Positions 1 through 7,134 of a DNA stretch of 64,000 bases are shown here, in pieces. The notes under the pieces are model-generated. The model was not told where the DNA came from, made no database searches, and saw only the letters and a program-made list of their open reading frames with translations. This DNA comes from Lentibacillus kapialis (GTDB taxonomy: Bacteria; Bacillota; Bacilli; Bacillales; Amphibacillaceae): contig NZ_BMNQ01000004.1 in assembly GCF_014646635.1 (NCBI RefSeq), positions 1 to 64,000 of the forward strand, in the 5' to 3' direction. Position 1 is the first letter of the stretch. The number at the start of each line of letters is the position of its first letter. Both the position numbers and the translations under genes were made by a program.

Positions 1-25
1 GTTCCTTTTTACCGTGTTTAAACAT
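1..25 (-). CDS. Possible start of a leftward host gene (partial)
   Basis: A minus-strand ATG at 25 opens a frame reading MFKHGKKE before the window ends. It follows a G-rich GGCGGTG stretch that could be a ribosome binding site, and a TATAAT box (65-70 read on the minus strand). Only eight codons are visible, so no function can be given and the gene itself is uncertain. It lies outside the left prophage repeat and would be host DNA. Confidence 0.25.
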
Positions 26-154
26 ATGTAGCACCGCCCTGTGAAGAATTGTATAGTTACCTTTATTATAACGTAGTCTTGGTATATTTTGGACACTTTT
101 TTACCCTTTTTGGGGGCTAACCATTAAAATGTATTTTACAATATTCGATTAACG

Positions 155-186
155 TTATCATATCAGTGTTTTACAGGGTTGTTTTT
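155..186 (+). repeat. Left copy of a short sequence found inverted at 43905-43931
   Basis: The 15 bases ATCATATCAGTGTTT followed by an AGGGTT block occur here. They recur as reverse complement just outside the right end of the prophage (43905-43931), and a diverged copy in this same orientation lies at 28019-28047. It may be part of the integration site, a shared operator of divergent host promoters, or a remnant of an earlier integration. Confidence 0.5.
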
Positions 187-235
187 ATTAAATTGTGTTT
201 TTTTGTATCTGATTATAACCTTAACTATTCATAAT

Positions 236-260
236 TTACGGTGGCGGGACGGTGGCAGAA
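236..260 (+). repeat. Left-end direct repeat (attL or integrase arm site)
   Basis: This 25-base sequence contains GGTGGCGGGACGGTGGCAG and recurs in the same orientation at 43864-43888 with one mismatch. It lies immediately outside the last phage gene and the other copy lies just after the integrase gene, so the two mark the prophage ends. The internal tandem GGTGGC units resemble arm-type sites bound by the N-terminal domain of tyrosine integrases, so it may be an arm site rather than the crossover core. Confidence 0.7.
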
Positions 261-264
261 TAAA

Positions 265-861
265 TTAATATATCCTATACTTCACCCCAAATTTCTCACA
301 CACAGACCTTAATTTCTGTTTCCGAACATCCGACGACGAATACCAAATCAATGTCGGTGTATGATTGTAATTTTGAAAAATTACTTGGCTTAACGTTTTG
401 TATTTCTCAATCTTTTTATAATTCCTAACCATTGCCTGCCGGTTGTCGATTTCCACAAAATGAAATTCGCCTTTACTTTTGAACATAGCATCGGGTATTA
501 ATTTATCGTCATTAAATTTAACAGGAACCTCTTTTCGCCAATCATCCGGCATACCTAAACGAATATACAAATCATTACGCATTACCGTATGGGCTATCCA
601 TGATTTTTTCGGCTCCGGTTCACTGCTGCCTATATTCCGTCTTCCGCCGTTGGTCAGATAGTACACTTTTTTATCATAACGTATGGAGCCAATTAATTTA
701 TCCTTTTCCATGCGTGACAGGATCCGTTGCGCGTTTCTGTCGCCGGCCAATTTGTTTATAACCTGCAACTGCTCCCTGGTTGCATAAACCAAGTCATCCA
801 ATCTCAATAGTATTTGTTCTTCTCTCGCCCGTTTGCGCTCCTGTTGTGCTAACATAATCAC
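265..861 (-). CDS. Replication-relaxation family protein
   Basis: The product (198 residues from a GTG start; an ATG six bases further in is the alternative) has the layout of the replication-relaxation family. An N-terminal winged-helix-like segment with LLRLDDLVYATREQLQ is followed by a conserved core containing IPDAMF and FVEIDNRQ, which look like PD-(D/E)XK-type nuclease positions. Such proteins occur beside FtsK-like ATPases in plasmids and Bacillus prophages. They are thought to act in DNA processing, but the biochemical role is not established. The gene overlaps the 3' end of the upstream ATPase gene by 68 bases, so the two are co-transcribed. It is the last phage gene before the left repeat. 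Confidence 0.75.
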   Translation of the reverse strand: MIMLAQQERKRAREEQILLRLDDLVYATREQLQVINKLAGDRNAQRILSRMEKDKLIGSIRYDKKVYYLTNGGRRNIGSSEPEPKKSWIAHTVMRNDLYIRLGMPDDWRKEVPVKFNDDKLIPDAMFKSKGEFHFVEIDNRQAMVRNYKKIEKYKTLSQVIFQNYNHTPTLIWYSSSDVRKQKLRSVCEKFGVKYRIY

Positions 862-1924
862 TCAACCTTTCCAAAATTTCGTTATCACTGACATATGGAA
901 CTTGTAAAGTTTCCTTGTGAGTTGACCGATAAATCGCTCTGCCTACTTGTTCAATATCTTCTGCTCCCTGCTCGTCGATAGCAACGCGGGAAGCAACTTC
1001 AGTAGGTAGCCGGAAAGTAATTTTAGCGTCTGCATTTTGCTTAATCTCGCGTGGCAATGTATCTGATGTGGGATACTGTGTCGCAAATATCAACCGATAG
1101 CCTAACGCTCCAGATATACGCGCTATTTCTGACAAAGCATATTGGCAATATTTATATGGTTTCTTTTCGTCTTTATCTAAGTGAGACGGAGGCACTAATT
1201 GCGCTCCTTCATCCACAATGATAAACTTTCGCTTGCTTATATTCGTATCTAAAATGTTTGTATACCCGTTTTGTCTAAAATAGGTATAATCACCCTCGAT
1301 TGATTTTAAAACGTCCAGGATCGTATCTTGTGCTTCAGATACATCGCTTGCCACTTGTTTCACTTGTTTCAACTTTTCATACTTGCTAAATTCCAGACCA
1401 CCTTTTAAATCAATGATATAAAATTCAGCGTCATCTGGATGAGAATGTATTAAATGGGAAAAGATTAGTTTTAATAATGCGGTTTTTCCGTGACGAGTCA
1501 TTCCTGCAATCGTCATGTGTGGTATTTCATCGAAAGAATGCAGCATTGTTTTAGAGTGGTTTTGACCTATAGGAATAGTCCAATCGTTTGTAGGCTGCCA
1601 GTTGTATTTTAAGCGACGCGGTAAGTTGTTTTTGTATACCTTGATGTGCAGTTTACCTTTAGCAAAAGAAACGCTAACAGGCTTATTTAACGTCTTTTCG
1701 AGTACATTTAATTTGTCGTCGTCAATCAGTCCATAAGGAACGTGATAGCTATATAATGTGTAAGTATCTGATTTATGTTTTTTAAATAATTTCGGTTCAT
1801 GATCCCCGACTGTGTACCCGATATTTTGAAACGTGTGTTGTATCTTTTCCTTGTCATTCTTAGACCATTTAGAAGCAGCATAAATAACAAACGCGGACAA
1901 CCCAGCACCGATAATCGTTTCCAA
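794..1924 (-). CDS. FtsK/SpoIIIE-type DNA translocase ATPase
   Basis: This 376-residue protein carries a Walker A motif (GMTRHGKTALL), a Walker B motif (KFIIVDEGAQL) and an FtsK-like IFATQYP segment. It begins with a single hydrophobic segment (TIIGAGLSAFVIYAASKW), so it is probably membrane-anchored. The start chosen is the TTG at 1924, seven bases after a strong AGGAGG; a longer reading to 1972 has no such site. It lacks the C-terminal gamma domain of host FtsK and resembles plasmid/phage Tra-type coupling ATPases. With the overlapping replication-relaxation gene it forms a plasmid-like pair whose role in the phage is unknown. Confidence 0.8.
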   Translation of the reverse strand: METIIGAGLSAFVIYAASKWSKNDKEKIQHTFQNIGYTVGDHEPKLFKKHKSDTYTLYSYHVPYGLIDDDKLNVLEKTLNKPVSVSFAKGKLHIKVYKNNLPRRLKYNWQPTNDWTIPIGQNHSKTMLHSFDEIPHMTIAGMTRHGKTALLKLIFSHLIHSHPDDAEFYIIDLKGGLEFSKYEKLKQVKQVASDVSEAQDTILDVLKSIEGDYTYFRQNGYTNILDTNISKRKFIIVDEGAQLVPPSHLDKDEKKPYKYCQYALSEIARISGALGYRLIFATQYPTSDTLPREIKQNADAKITFRLPTEVASRVAIDEQGAEDIEQVGRAIYRSTHKETLQVPYVSDNEILERLSDYVSTTGAQTGERRTNTIEIG

Positions 1925-2219
1925 TTTCGCACCTCCTATATAGTGACGAATATGCGGTTGTTGGTGTATCAATAGTTTGATAGTTATGGATAAGCATTAA
2001 AAATATAGGCAATAAAGGGAAAGAATGAACGTAAGTGAATGAGTGACCGGGCGAACTTAAGCGCGTACGCCCACCTGTATACCGATGCGCATATTCGTTT
2101 ATCTATTCTTAGTATATACAGATAAAGCTGAAATTATACATTTATTTTAGATTTTTTTCTAATTTATTTTAGAAGGAAATTAAAACAAATTGTGGAATAC
2201 TAAGTATAGGTGATGCTGA
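1925..2219. other. Intergenic region between divergent operons
   Basis: No gene is visible. The region holds a GC-richer patch with inverted GGGCG/CGCCC arms (about 2049-2072), TATAAT/TATACT-like boxes reading left toward the ATPase gene, and two copies of ATTTATTTTAGA near 2140-2175 that could be regulator sites. Because it lies between a plasmid-like DNA-processing pair and an HTH gene, it is a reasonable place for an operator or a transfer/replication origin. No origin sequence is recognised. Confidence 0.35.
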
Positions 2220-2408
2220 ATGGAATTATTGATTGCTAAATTAATTGAGGACTCAGGTTTTAAGAAACGGTACATAGCAAAGCAAATCGGTGTGAATGAA
2301 AATACTTTGACCAATTGGATCAACGGTAAGTCTTTCCCGCGCCTAGACAAAGCCGTCCACCTAGCCGACATACTTAATTGTGATATCAAAGATTTGTATG
2401 GGAAATAA
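2220..2408 (+). CDS. Small Cro/XRE-type HTH regulator
   Basis: The 62-residue product is a single helix-turn-helix domain (YIAKQIGVNENTLTNWINGKSFP). The adjacent IKDLYGK ending is typical of XRE regulators of Gram-positive phages and mobile elements. It is transcribed away from the ATPase/relaxation pair and probably controls this left-end region, perhaps through the repeated AT-rich boxes just upstream. It is separate from the CI-like repressor at the other end of the prophage. Confidence 0.75.
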   Translation: MELLIAKLIEDSGFKKRYIAKQIGVNENTLTNWINGKSFPRLDKAVHLADILNCDIKDLYGK

Positions 2409-2425
2409 AATCTTGAAAAAAAGTG

Positions 2426-2454
2426 TTGACATGTAATGACAGTTAGTATATAAT
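2426..2454 (+). promoter_or_regulatory. Consensus sigma-A promoter for the small plus-strand operon
   Basis: A perfect TTGACA (2426-2431) and a perfect TATAAT (2449-2454) are separated by 17 bases, which predicts strong transcription of the ribbon-helix-helix and downstream micro-genes. The spacer contains ATGTAATGACA, giving two near copies of TGACA that could be an operator for the small DNA-binding protein encoded next. Confidence 0.75.
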
Positions 2455-2486
2455 GAACTTAACAAATCAAACAAGGAAGATGTCAA

Positions 2487-2621
2487 ATGGCAAACCTGAA
2501 TATACGAATAGACAAAGAATTACGCGATCAATTCAAAGAAACAGCTAAGAAAAACGCACATAACTCATCTGAATTAATACGACAGTGGATTGAACAATAC
2601 GTCAAAGGAGGTTTAAAATGA
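2487..2621 (+). CDS. Ribbon-helix-helix-like small protein
   Basis: This 44-residue ORF begins MANLNIRIDKELRDQF, a typical beta-strand plus helix pattern of Arc/CopG-type regulators, and continues with a helix ending SELIRQWIEQYV. It starts 33 bases after a consensus promoter behind an AAGGAAG site and overlaps the next gene by four bases (ATGA). It is probably an autoregulatory DNA-binding protein; the target is unknown. Confidence 0.7.
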   Translation: MANLNIRIDKELRDQFKETAKKNAHNSSELIRQWIEQYVKGGLK

Positions 2622-2761
2622 GCTTGAAATCACTACTCTACAAACTGCTCAAATACTCAAACGATGCCAACGCTGTCAAGAAAGGCAAAGTCGGCAGACG
2701 TATTGGCAGACGCGCGGCGGGTAAAGCAACTGGTAAGGCATTTGGTAAGATATTTAAATGA
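2618..2761 (+). CDS. Small strongly basic protein
   Basis: The 47-residue product is rich in Lys and Arg (GKVGRRIGRRAAGKATGKAF) and carries about sixteen positive charges. Its ATG overlaps the preceding stop, and AGGAGG lies inside the end of the upstream gene, so translation is coupled. It may bind nucleic acid. I do not recognise a family; similar tiny basic proteins occur in this position in some Bacillus prophages. Confidence 0.6.
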   Translation: MSLKSLLYKLLKYSNDANAVKKGKVGRRIGRRAAGKATGKAFGKIFK

Positions 2762-2772
2762 GGTGATAAATC

Positions 2773-2964
2773 GTGATTAAAGTTGGCAAACAATATAAAA
2801 TCAGTGAAGATAAGCAGGAGTTTGCTCCACAGTTTCATGATATTTTAGGCGAGAAGGTTATAGTGACTGGTGAGAAGGAATACGGAAAATATCCAATAAA
2901 ATTTGTAGATAACCCGAATTTGTATGAAATCGCTCAAAGAGTACGTGGTGATTTGTTGGAATAA
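2773..2964 (+). CDS. Hypothetical phage protein
   Basis: This 63-residue protein starts at GTG behind AGGTGA and is the last gene of the short plus-strand operon. The N-terminal half (IKVGKQYKI, GEKVIVTGEKEYG) looks like a small beta-barrel fold, but no family is recognised. It ends just before a shared terminator. Confidence 0.55.
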   Translation: MIKVGKQYKISEDKQEFAPQFHDILGEKVIVTGEKEYGKYPIKFVDNPNLYEIAQRVRGDLLE

Positions 2965-2968
2965 ATAA

Positions 2969-2995
2969 CCCCGGGATAGCACCCGGGGACTTTAT
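2969..2995. terminator. Bidirectional terminator between plus-strand operon and amidase gene
   Basis: A seven-pair GC stem (CCCCGGG at 2969-2975 with CCCGGGG at 2982-2988) is followed by a T-rich run on the plus side. It separates converging transcripts. Confidence 0.7.
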
Positions 2996-4177
2996 TTACT
3001 TAGCTTTTAGTAAAGCCTTTCTTGTCGAAGGTCCGTATATTCCATCTTGCGTCAGTCCGTGCATCGACTGAAAACGCCGCACTGCATCTTTTGTATTAGC
3101 GCCATAGATACCATCGATGCCATGATTTTTAGCTGATTTATTCGGATAAAAATAAACGCTCGCCAGTGCTTTTTGCACCTTGCGAACGTCTGAACCGCGA
3201 TCACCAACATTCAATACACCTGTTGGCAGACCGCTTGATTTGCTATTTGAACTGCCGCCAGACGATTTGTTACCAGCCAAAGACTTATATACCTCTTTGC
3301 CCGCTAATCCGTCCACAGCTAGCCCATAATAGGACTGATAACGTGTGACAGCGTCTTTAGTGTTTGCACCGTAATAACTGTCTACGCCATTATTTTTAGC
3401 GCCTTTATTCGGATAAAACGGCGGGTTGTTGCTTGCCAGTTTGTTTTGACATTGCCGGACTGGTTTGCCGTATTCACCGCGGCCTAATGTTTGGCCAGTC
3501 CAGTTGCCGGTGACTTTTGTCCATTTGCTATCTTTTTCCACTGTGTGCGATTTTTCCTTGTGGTCTGGCGTGTGGACTTTTCCAGTGTCTGCATTTTCAA
3601 AGTCCTCATTCAAATAACGCTGTATAGCCTTTACATGCACCTTTGCCATGTCGTCTGTATACTCGTCCTGTTTACTGCCAAATACCAATTCAAAATCAGC
3701 GTCCGTGTCCATAAATCCGTTTTCTGTCAAAACAGCCGTCATATTTGTTTCACGGTTGATGTGAAGGTTTGTCCAACTACCAACTTTACCCGCGTGCAGT
3801 CCGTTTCCGTGTGTGGAATAGCCAGCCTTTTTTACTTCATCGACATACAATTCAGCTAGTTTTTTAGAGTCGTTTGCGCTATGCCAGTAAAAAGCACATC
3901 GTCCATTGCCGCCGCCAGCGTTTGCATGAATTGACCATACTAAATCAACGTTTTCGCGATTATATAGATCGGTACGTTGAATAAGCGGTACGTCGTTTCG
4001 CTGTGCTTTTTGTCCTTCGATAATAGTATGACCTTGTTCTTTTAATAGCTTTTTAACTTTAAGTCCTAGCTTCGTATTAAAATCGTGTTCCGGGTATCCC
4101 TTTCCACCATGATATACACCTTTGTCTGGCGGAAACGTATCGACACCATGCCCATAGTCTAAACCTATTTTTGCCAT
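2996..4177 (-). CDS. Phage endolysin: N-acetylmuramoyl-L-alanine amidase (Amidase_3) with two peptidoglycan-binding domains
   Basis: The 393-residue enzyme cleaves the bond between muramic acid and L-alanine to release progeny phage. The catalytic domain (about 1-190) shows the zinc/catalytic set of Amidase_3: His10 in LDYGHG, Glu30, His84 in SIHANA and Glu152 in LTENGF. Two PG_binding_1 repeats follow at about 225-305 and 320-392, each with a YGANTKDAV motif, joined by a Ser/Gly-rich linker. There is no signal peptide, so export would rely on the holin gene two bases upstream. Confidence 0.93.
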   Translation of the reverse strand: MAKIGLDYGHGVDTFPPDKGVYHGGKGYPEHDFNTKLGLKVKKLLKEQGHTIIEGQKAQRNDVPLIQRTDLYNRENVDLVWSIHANAGGGNGRCAFYWHSANDSKKLAELYVDEVKKAGYSTHGNGLHAGKVGSWTNLHINRETNMTAVLTENGFMDTDADFELVFGSKQDEYTDDMAKVHVKAIQRYLNEDFENADTGKVHTPDHKEKSHTVEKDSKWTKVTGNWTGQTLGRGEYGKPVRQCQNKLASNNPPFYPNKGAKNNGVDSYYGANTKDAVTRYQSYYGLAVDGLAGKEVYKSLAGNKSSGGSSNSKSSGLPTGVLNVGDRGSDVRKVQKALASVYFYPNKSAKNHGIDGIYGANTKDAVRRFQSMHGLTQDGIYGPSTRKALLKAK

Positions 4178-4178
4178 A

Positions 4179-4436
4179 TTATCTCACATCCTTTTTAGCC
4201 GTATTCTTACCCAACTCAAACAGCCCGGTTGCCGCCAGCCCGCTTACCGCGCCAGCCCACAATCTCATACCCATTTCTGCGTCTATAAAATAAGCAGCCG
4301 CACCGAGTAGTACCCCGACACAAACTGCTGCTAGTGGTGTATATTTTTTATCAATGCCCGTTGATTTCTTGATTGCCTCAACTACCGCCGCTGTGATAGG
4401 TGCAATGATTGTTGCGATTGTTAATATTTCTTGCAT
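4179..4436 (-). CDS. Phage holin (A118 Hol118-like)
   Basis: The 85-residue protein has two or three hydrophobic segments (ILTIATIIAPITAAVVEAI; YTPLAAVCVGVLLGAAAYFI; LWAGAVSGLAATGLFELG) and a charged C-terminus (KNTAKKDVR). The size, topology and position directly before the endolysin gene fit a holin that forms the membrane lesion for endolysin release. The pattern with VEAIKK and a GAVSGLAATG-like end resembles the Listeria A118 holin family. Confidence 0.85.
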   Translation of the reverse strand: MQEILTIATIIAPITAAVVEAIKKSTGIDKKYTPLAAVCVGVLLGAAAYFIDAEMGMRLWAGAVSGLAATGLFELGKNTAKKDVR

Positions 4437-4448
4437 AAATAGTACCTC

Positions 4449-4769
4449 CTAAATAAGTAATATGGCGGTCACCACACCGCCGATAATCGTAACAGCGAGA
4501 CCACTACCAAATTTCCATGCAAAGTCCTGCATACGGTCCAACTGTTCGTCTTTGTCGTCTCGCAATTCTTGGCGCAAATCTTTGACATCTTTTTTTAAAT
4601 CGCCAACGCTGTCGTTTAACGTTTGCAGACCATTTTTGGTAATTTCTTGATTGGTCTTCAAGTCGTTCATTTCCCGATCGACATTAAACCGCCATTTTTT
4701 TAAATCGCGAATATCCTCGGTATTGTTCTTGACGTTTTGCTCAATGAGTTCCACGTTTTGTTCACCCAC
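4449..4769 (-). CDS. XhlA-like coiled-coil membrane protein of the lysis cassette
   Basis: The likely start is the GTG at 4769, six bases after GGAGG; this gives 106 residues, and a longer frame to 4853 has poor initiation. Residues 1-75 are a charged heptad-rich coiled coil and the last 25 form one transmembrane helix (FGSGLAVTIIGGVVTAILLI). This is the layout of haemolysin XhlA-family proteins, which in B. subtilis PBSX act with a holin in lysis. It lies just upstream of the holin gene. Confidence 0.75.
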   Translation of the reverse strand: MGEQNVELIEQNVKNNTEDIRDLKKWRFNVDREMNDLKTNQEITKNGLQTLNDSVGDLKKDVKDLRQELRDDKDEQLDRMQDFAWKFGSGLAVTIIGGVVTAILLI

Positions 4770-4904
4770 TTTATACCTCCATTCGGAGGGTATTTGTAAT
4801 TGACCCCCATAAATGTAAGACTTTCTGCGTATACTTTTGACTAACTCGCTCATTTCCCCATAGTGAGCGAGCCAGAGGGAGCCATTATCTCCCTCGCTAT
4901 CCCC

Positions 4905-4930
4905 AAAATAAAAACGCCTTATTCGGCGCT
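4905..4930 (-). terminator. Terminator between tail and lysis genes
   Basis: Read on the minus strand, AGCGCC and GGCGTT form a six-pair stem with a GAATAA loop followed by a run of T. A second inverted repeat (GAGGGAG/CTCCCTC) lies downstream at about 4875-4895. This may reduce tail-operon readthrough into the lysis cassette. Confidence 0.55.
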
Positions 4931-5080
4931 GTCCATTTCCTTAACTTCTTCTTTTCGATAGCCTTCTAATTCCTGATGTAATTCCGTTATGACTGCATCC
5001 CGATTGGCTATTTGCATCGACAAATCCGCAATCTGATTGACTAGCGATTGATTGATGTAATCTTTATTGGGTTGTTCCAT
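4919..5080 (-). CDS. Small tail-associated phage protein
   Basis: A 53-residue ORF starts at an ATG overlapping the stop of the tail gene (TAATG) behind GGAGGTAAGTTA. The sequence (NQIADLSMQIANRDAVITE) is heptad-like and probably helical. It lies where Bacillus phages often encode a small protein between the tail fibre and lysis genes, but it lacks the XkdX signature. Function unknown. Confidence 0.65.
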   Translation of the reverse strand: MEQPNKDYINQSLVNQIADLSMQIANRDAVITELHQELEGYRKEEVKEMDSAE

Positions 5081-7134
5081 TAACTTACCTCCAATTTATT
5101 TTCTAAATTATCAATTCTTTGTTGCTGATATTTTAAAGCCCCCGCTATAACAGCGATATAATTACCTTCATTTATTGACTTTTTATCCGAATCAGTTATT
5201 TCATCGGGGGAATCTTCGGCTATCTGTCCGTAACTTAAAACATTATCAACATAGCTTCCATCGCCCGAATTAATTATTCTGTTAAAACTTTTTAAGTTTA
5301 TTTCATCAAAAATTGCTTGAAAGTCAGAAGGATTCATATCTGTGATATTAGTTTTTCTCGATCTCGTCGATTCTTCATGCTTGTAAACGTAATGAATGTG
5401 ATTTGTGTGCACCCTCCACAAACGAGCCGAACTCACCCCTACATAACCTTTTCCACTGGTATCTGGTTCTATAATAGGATGCTGGCTTCCATCTGAATCA
5501 TACCTGCTCGTTAACTTCCAGTATCTGCTGCCGTCATCCATTACAAATCGATGTTGCTGTGCGTAATAAAGAGTATTTTGACCGGAATGAAGTTCCATAG
5601 ACACTGCGTTGCTGTCGCTACCGATTATGAAATGGTCGTTAACGTTCATGCCAACGCCAGCAGATATATCCCCATTTCCGCTGAAAAACCTAATTGTAGC
5701 CGGGTCTGATTGTCCTTTTCCGGCTAAGTCTCGTATGCCAAGATGAATTCTGGTATTCCCGTTACTGTCAAGTGACTGAAACCCGGAATCATTAATCCCG
5801 ATTGTCTGAATTCCATTATAAGCGCTAATACGAACCCTGTTAGCATCAAGACTTCCGGTTGTAACCACACTCGCATTAATCCCCATTCCAGTAATCGCAT
5901 TTTTAAATGTCGCCCCGCCGTCATCACTGACGCCAAGTCCAGCCGAATTAAACAATGTAACTAAATTCGGATCGTTCTTATCAACCGCCAATATCCCGTT
6001 ATCACTAAATTTCAATTCCGTTTGTGCGGATTGTAGCGCTTCTGTCGCTTCTGCTACGGCATTATCTAACACGCTGTAAGGTAGCTTAATTTTACCTTCC
6101 AACAACTGATTAATGCTATCCGTCGCCGCTTGCAAATTAGACTGATAACGTTTCGCCAATCCTTGTGAGCCAAACGTCAAATTTAGCGCTGTAACTTCAC
6201 CTTCCCAATTCTTAGTTACGGACATATTGACAACGCGCACTTCCTCGTCCAGTCCGATGCGTTCGTCAATAAGGAATGTCCTGTCACCTAATTGTGGTTG
6301 GGCTAATGCGTAACCTTGTTTCCGCAAATCGTGTATGTCAGCAGAGACTGATATTTTCAGAGATTCATCGACTAATATTTGTAGTTGCTCGTCCATCGTT
6401 TCCACTGTGGTTATACTGCCATTTTTAATCGGCGGCGCTTCACGTATACCGATAATGTCAGCCAGTGGAGAAGTGTATTCCCGTATCAATCCGGCGTTAT
6501 TTTCCGCATCCTCATTTCCGCCTTCTTCATAATCACCGTAACCCTTGGCATAGGTATACATTTCAGCTGCGTCTATCTCTTGTACGATATTTGAAGCGTT
6601 TAATTTATACCGATATTGAAACTGCGTATCTCGTCCGATTTGATTTTCAAGGTATATCGTATTGCCAGATATTCGGAATTCCGCTTTGTAGCGTTCTAAT
6701 CCTTTCTGGAACATACTCAACCGCGTTACGCCGTCGCCCAATCCCTCGAAGTCCTGCGCATAAAATGTGCCGTTAAGGATGTAATTATATCCGCTGCCAT
6801 TAAACACTAATGAAAAGTATTCAACGTCCGTCATGTGAGTGTCATATCTCTCATAGATTCGCTGTGTGTCAAAGTCATCAAAAAACAGGGGTATTGCTTT
6901 TATATCGACTTTCAGCAAATCCCCTGTTCCTTGACGCTTGGAATATATGATTTTGTATTCTGTTCCATCATGATCGGCAATAACCCACATTTCAGCTATA
7001 TCATGTATAAATTGACGATTCACTTTTGACGGCAGAATTGTTGCGCTGAATTGCTGATTGCTGTTCAGTTCTCCCTCCCATGTGTAGGTGAGTTGCGCGG
7101 CGTATTCGTTGCCGGATAAGTCACGTACATACAT
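5080..7134 (-). CDS. Tail protein with prophage-endopeptidase-like N-terminus and C-terminal S74-like chaperone
   Basis: The 684-residue protein begins with a beta-rich region (about 1-330, with PQLGDRTFLIDERIGL and VTALNLTFGS) like the gp18/Tal platform proteins of Gram-positive siphophages. A helical linker follows at about 335-375, then repetitive beta segments (GINDSGFQSLDSNGNTRI). The last 110 residues (TRSRKTNITD, SFNRI, YGQIAEDSPDEI, AGALKYQQQRIDNLENKL) match the layout of intramolecular chaperone domains of endosialidase type, which help trimerise fibres and then self-cleave. It is likely the tail-tip or fibre subunit. No clear endopeptidase catalytic residues can be assigned. Confidence 0.8.
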   Translation of the reverse strand: MYVRDLSGNEYAAQLTYTWEGELNSNQQFSATILPSKVNRQFIHDIAEMWVIADHDGTEYKIIYSKRQGTGDLLKVDIKAIPLFFDDFDTQRIYERYDTHMTDVEYFSLVFNGSGYNYILNGTFYAQDFEGLGDGVTRLSMFQKGLERYKAEFRISGNTIYLENQIGRDTQFQYRYKLNASNIVQEIDAAEMYTYAKGYGDYEEGGNEDAENNAGLIREYTSPLADIIGIREAPPIKNGSITTVETMDEQLQILVDESLKISVSADIHDLRKQGYALAQPQLGDRTFLIDERIGLDEEVRVVNMSVTKNWEGEVTALNLTFGSQGLAKRYQSNLQAATDSINQLLEGKIKLPYSVLDNAVAEATEALQSAQTELKFSDNGILAVDKNDPNLVTLFNSAGLGVSDDGGATFKNAITGMGINASVVTTGSLDANRVRISAYNGIQTIGINDSGFQSLDSNGNTRIHLGIRDLAGKGQSDPATIRFFSGNGDISAGVGMNVNDHFIIGSDSNAVSMELHSGQNTLYYAQQHRFVMDDGSRYWKLTSRYDSDGSQHPIIEPDTSGKGYVGVSSARLWRVHTNHIHYVYKHEESTRSRKTNITDMNPSDFQAIFDEINLKSFNRIINSGDGSYVDNVLSYGQIAEDSPDEITDSDKKSINEGNYIAVIAGALKYQQQRIDNLENKLEVS

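Noticed and set aside
3491-3859. 122-codon plus-strand frame inside the amidase gene
   Set aside because: It is antisense to a clear endolysin, has no ribosome binding site and is Cys/Phe/Val-rich in a way typical of shadow frames.
4770-4853. Longer N-terminus for the XhlA-like protein
   Set aside because: The upstream ATG sits directly on its G-rich stretch with poor spacing, while GTG at 4769 has an ideal GGAGG site and starts the coiled coil.
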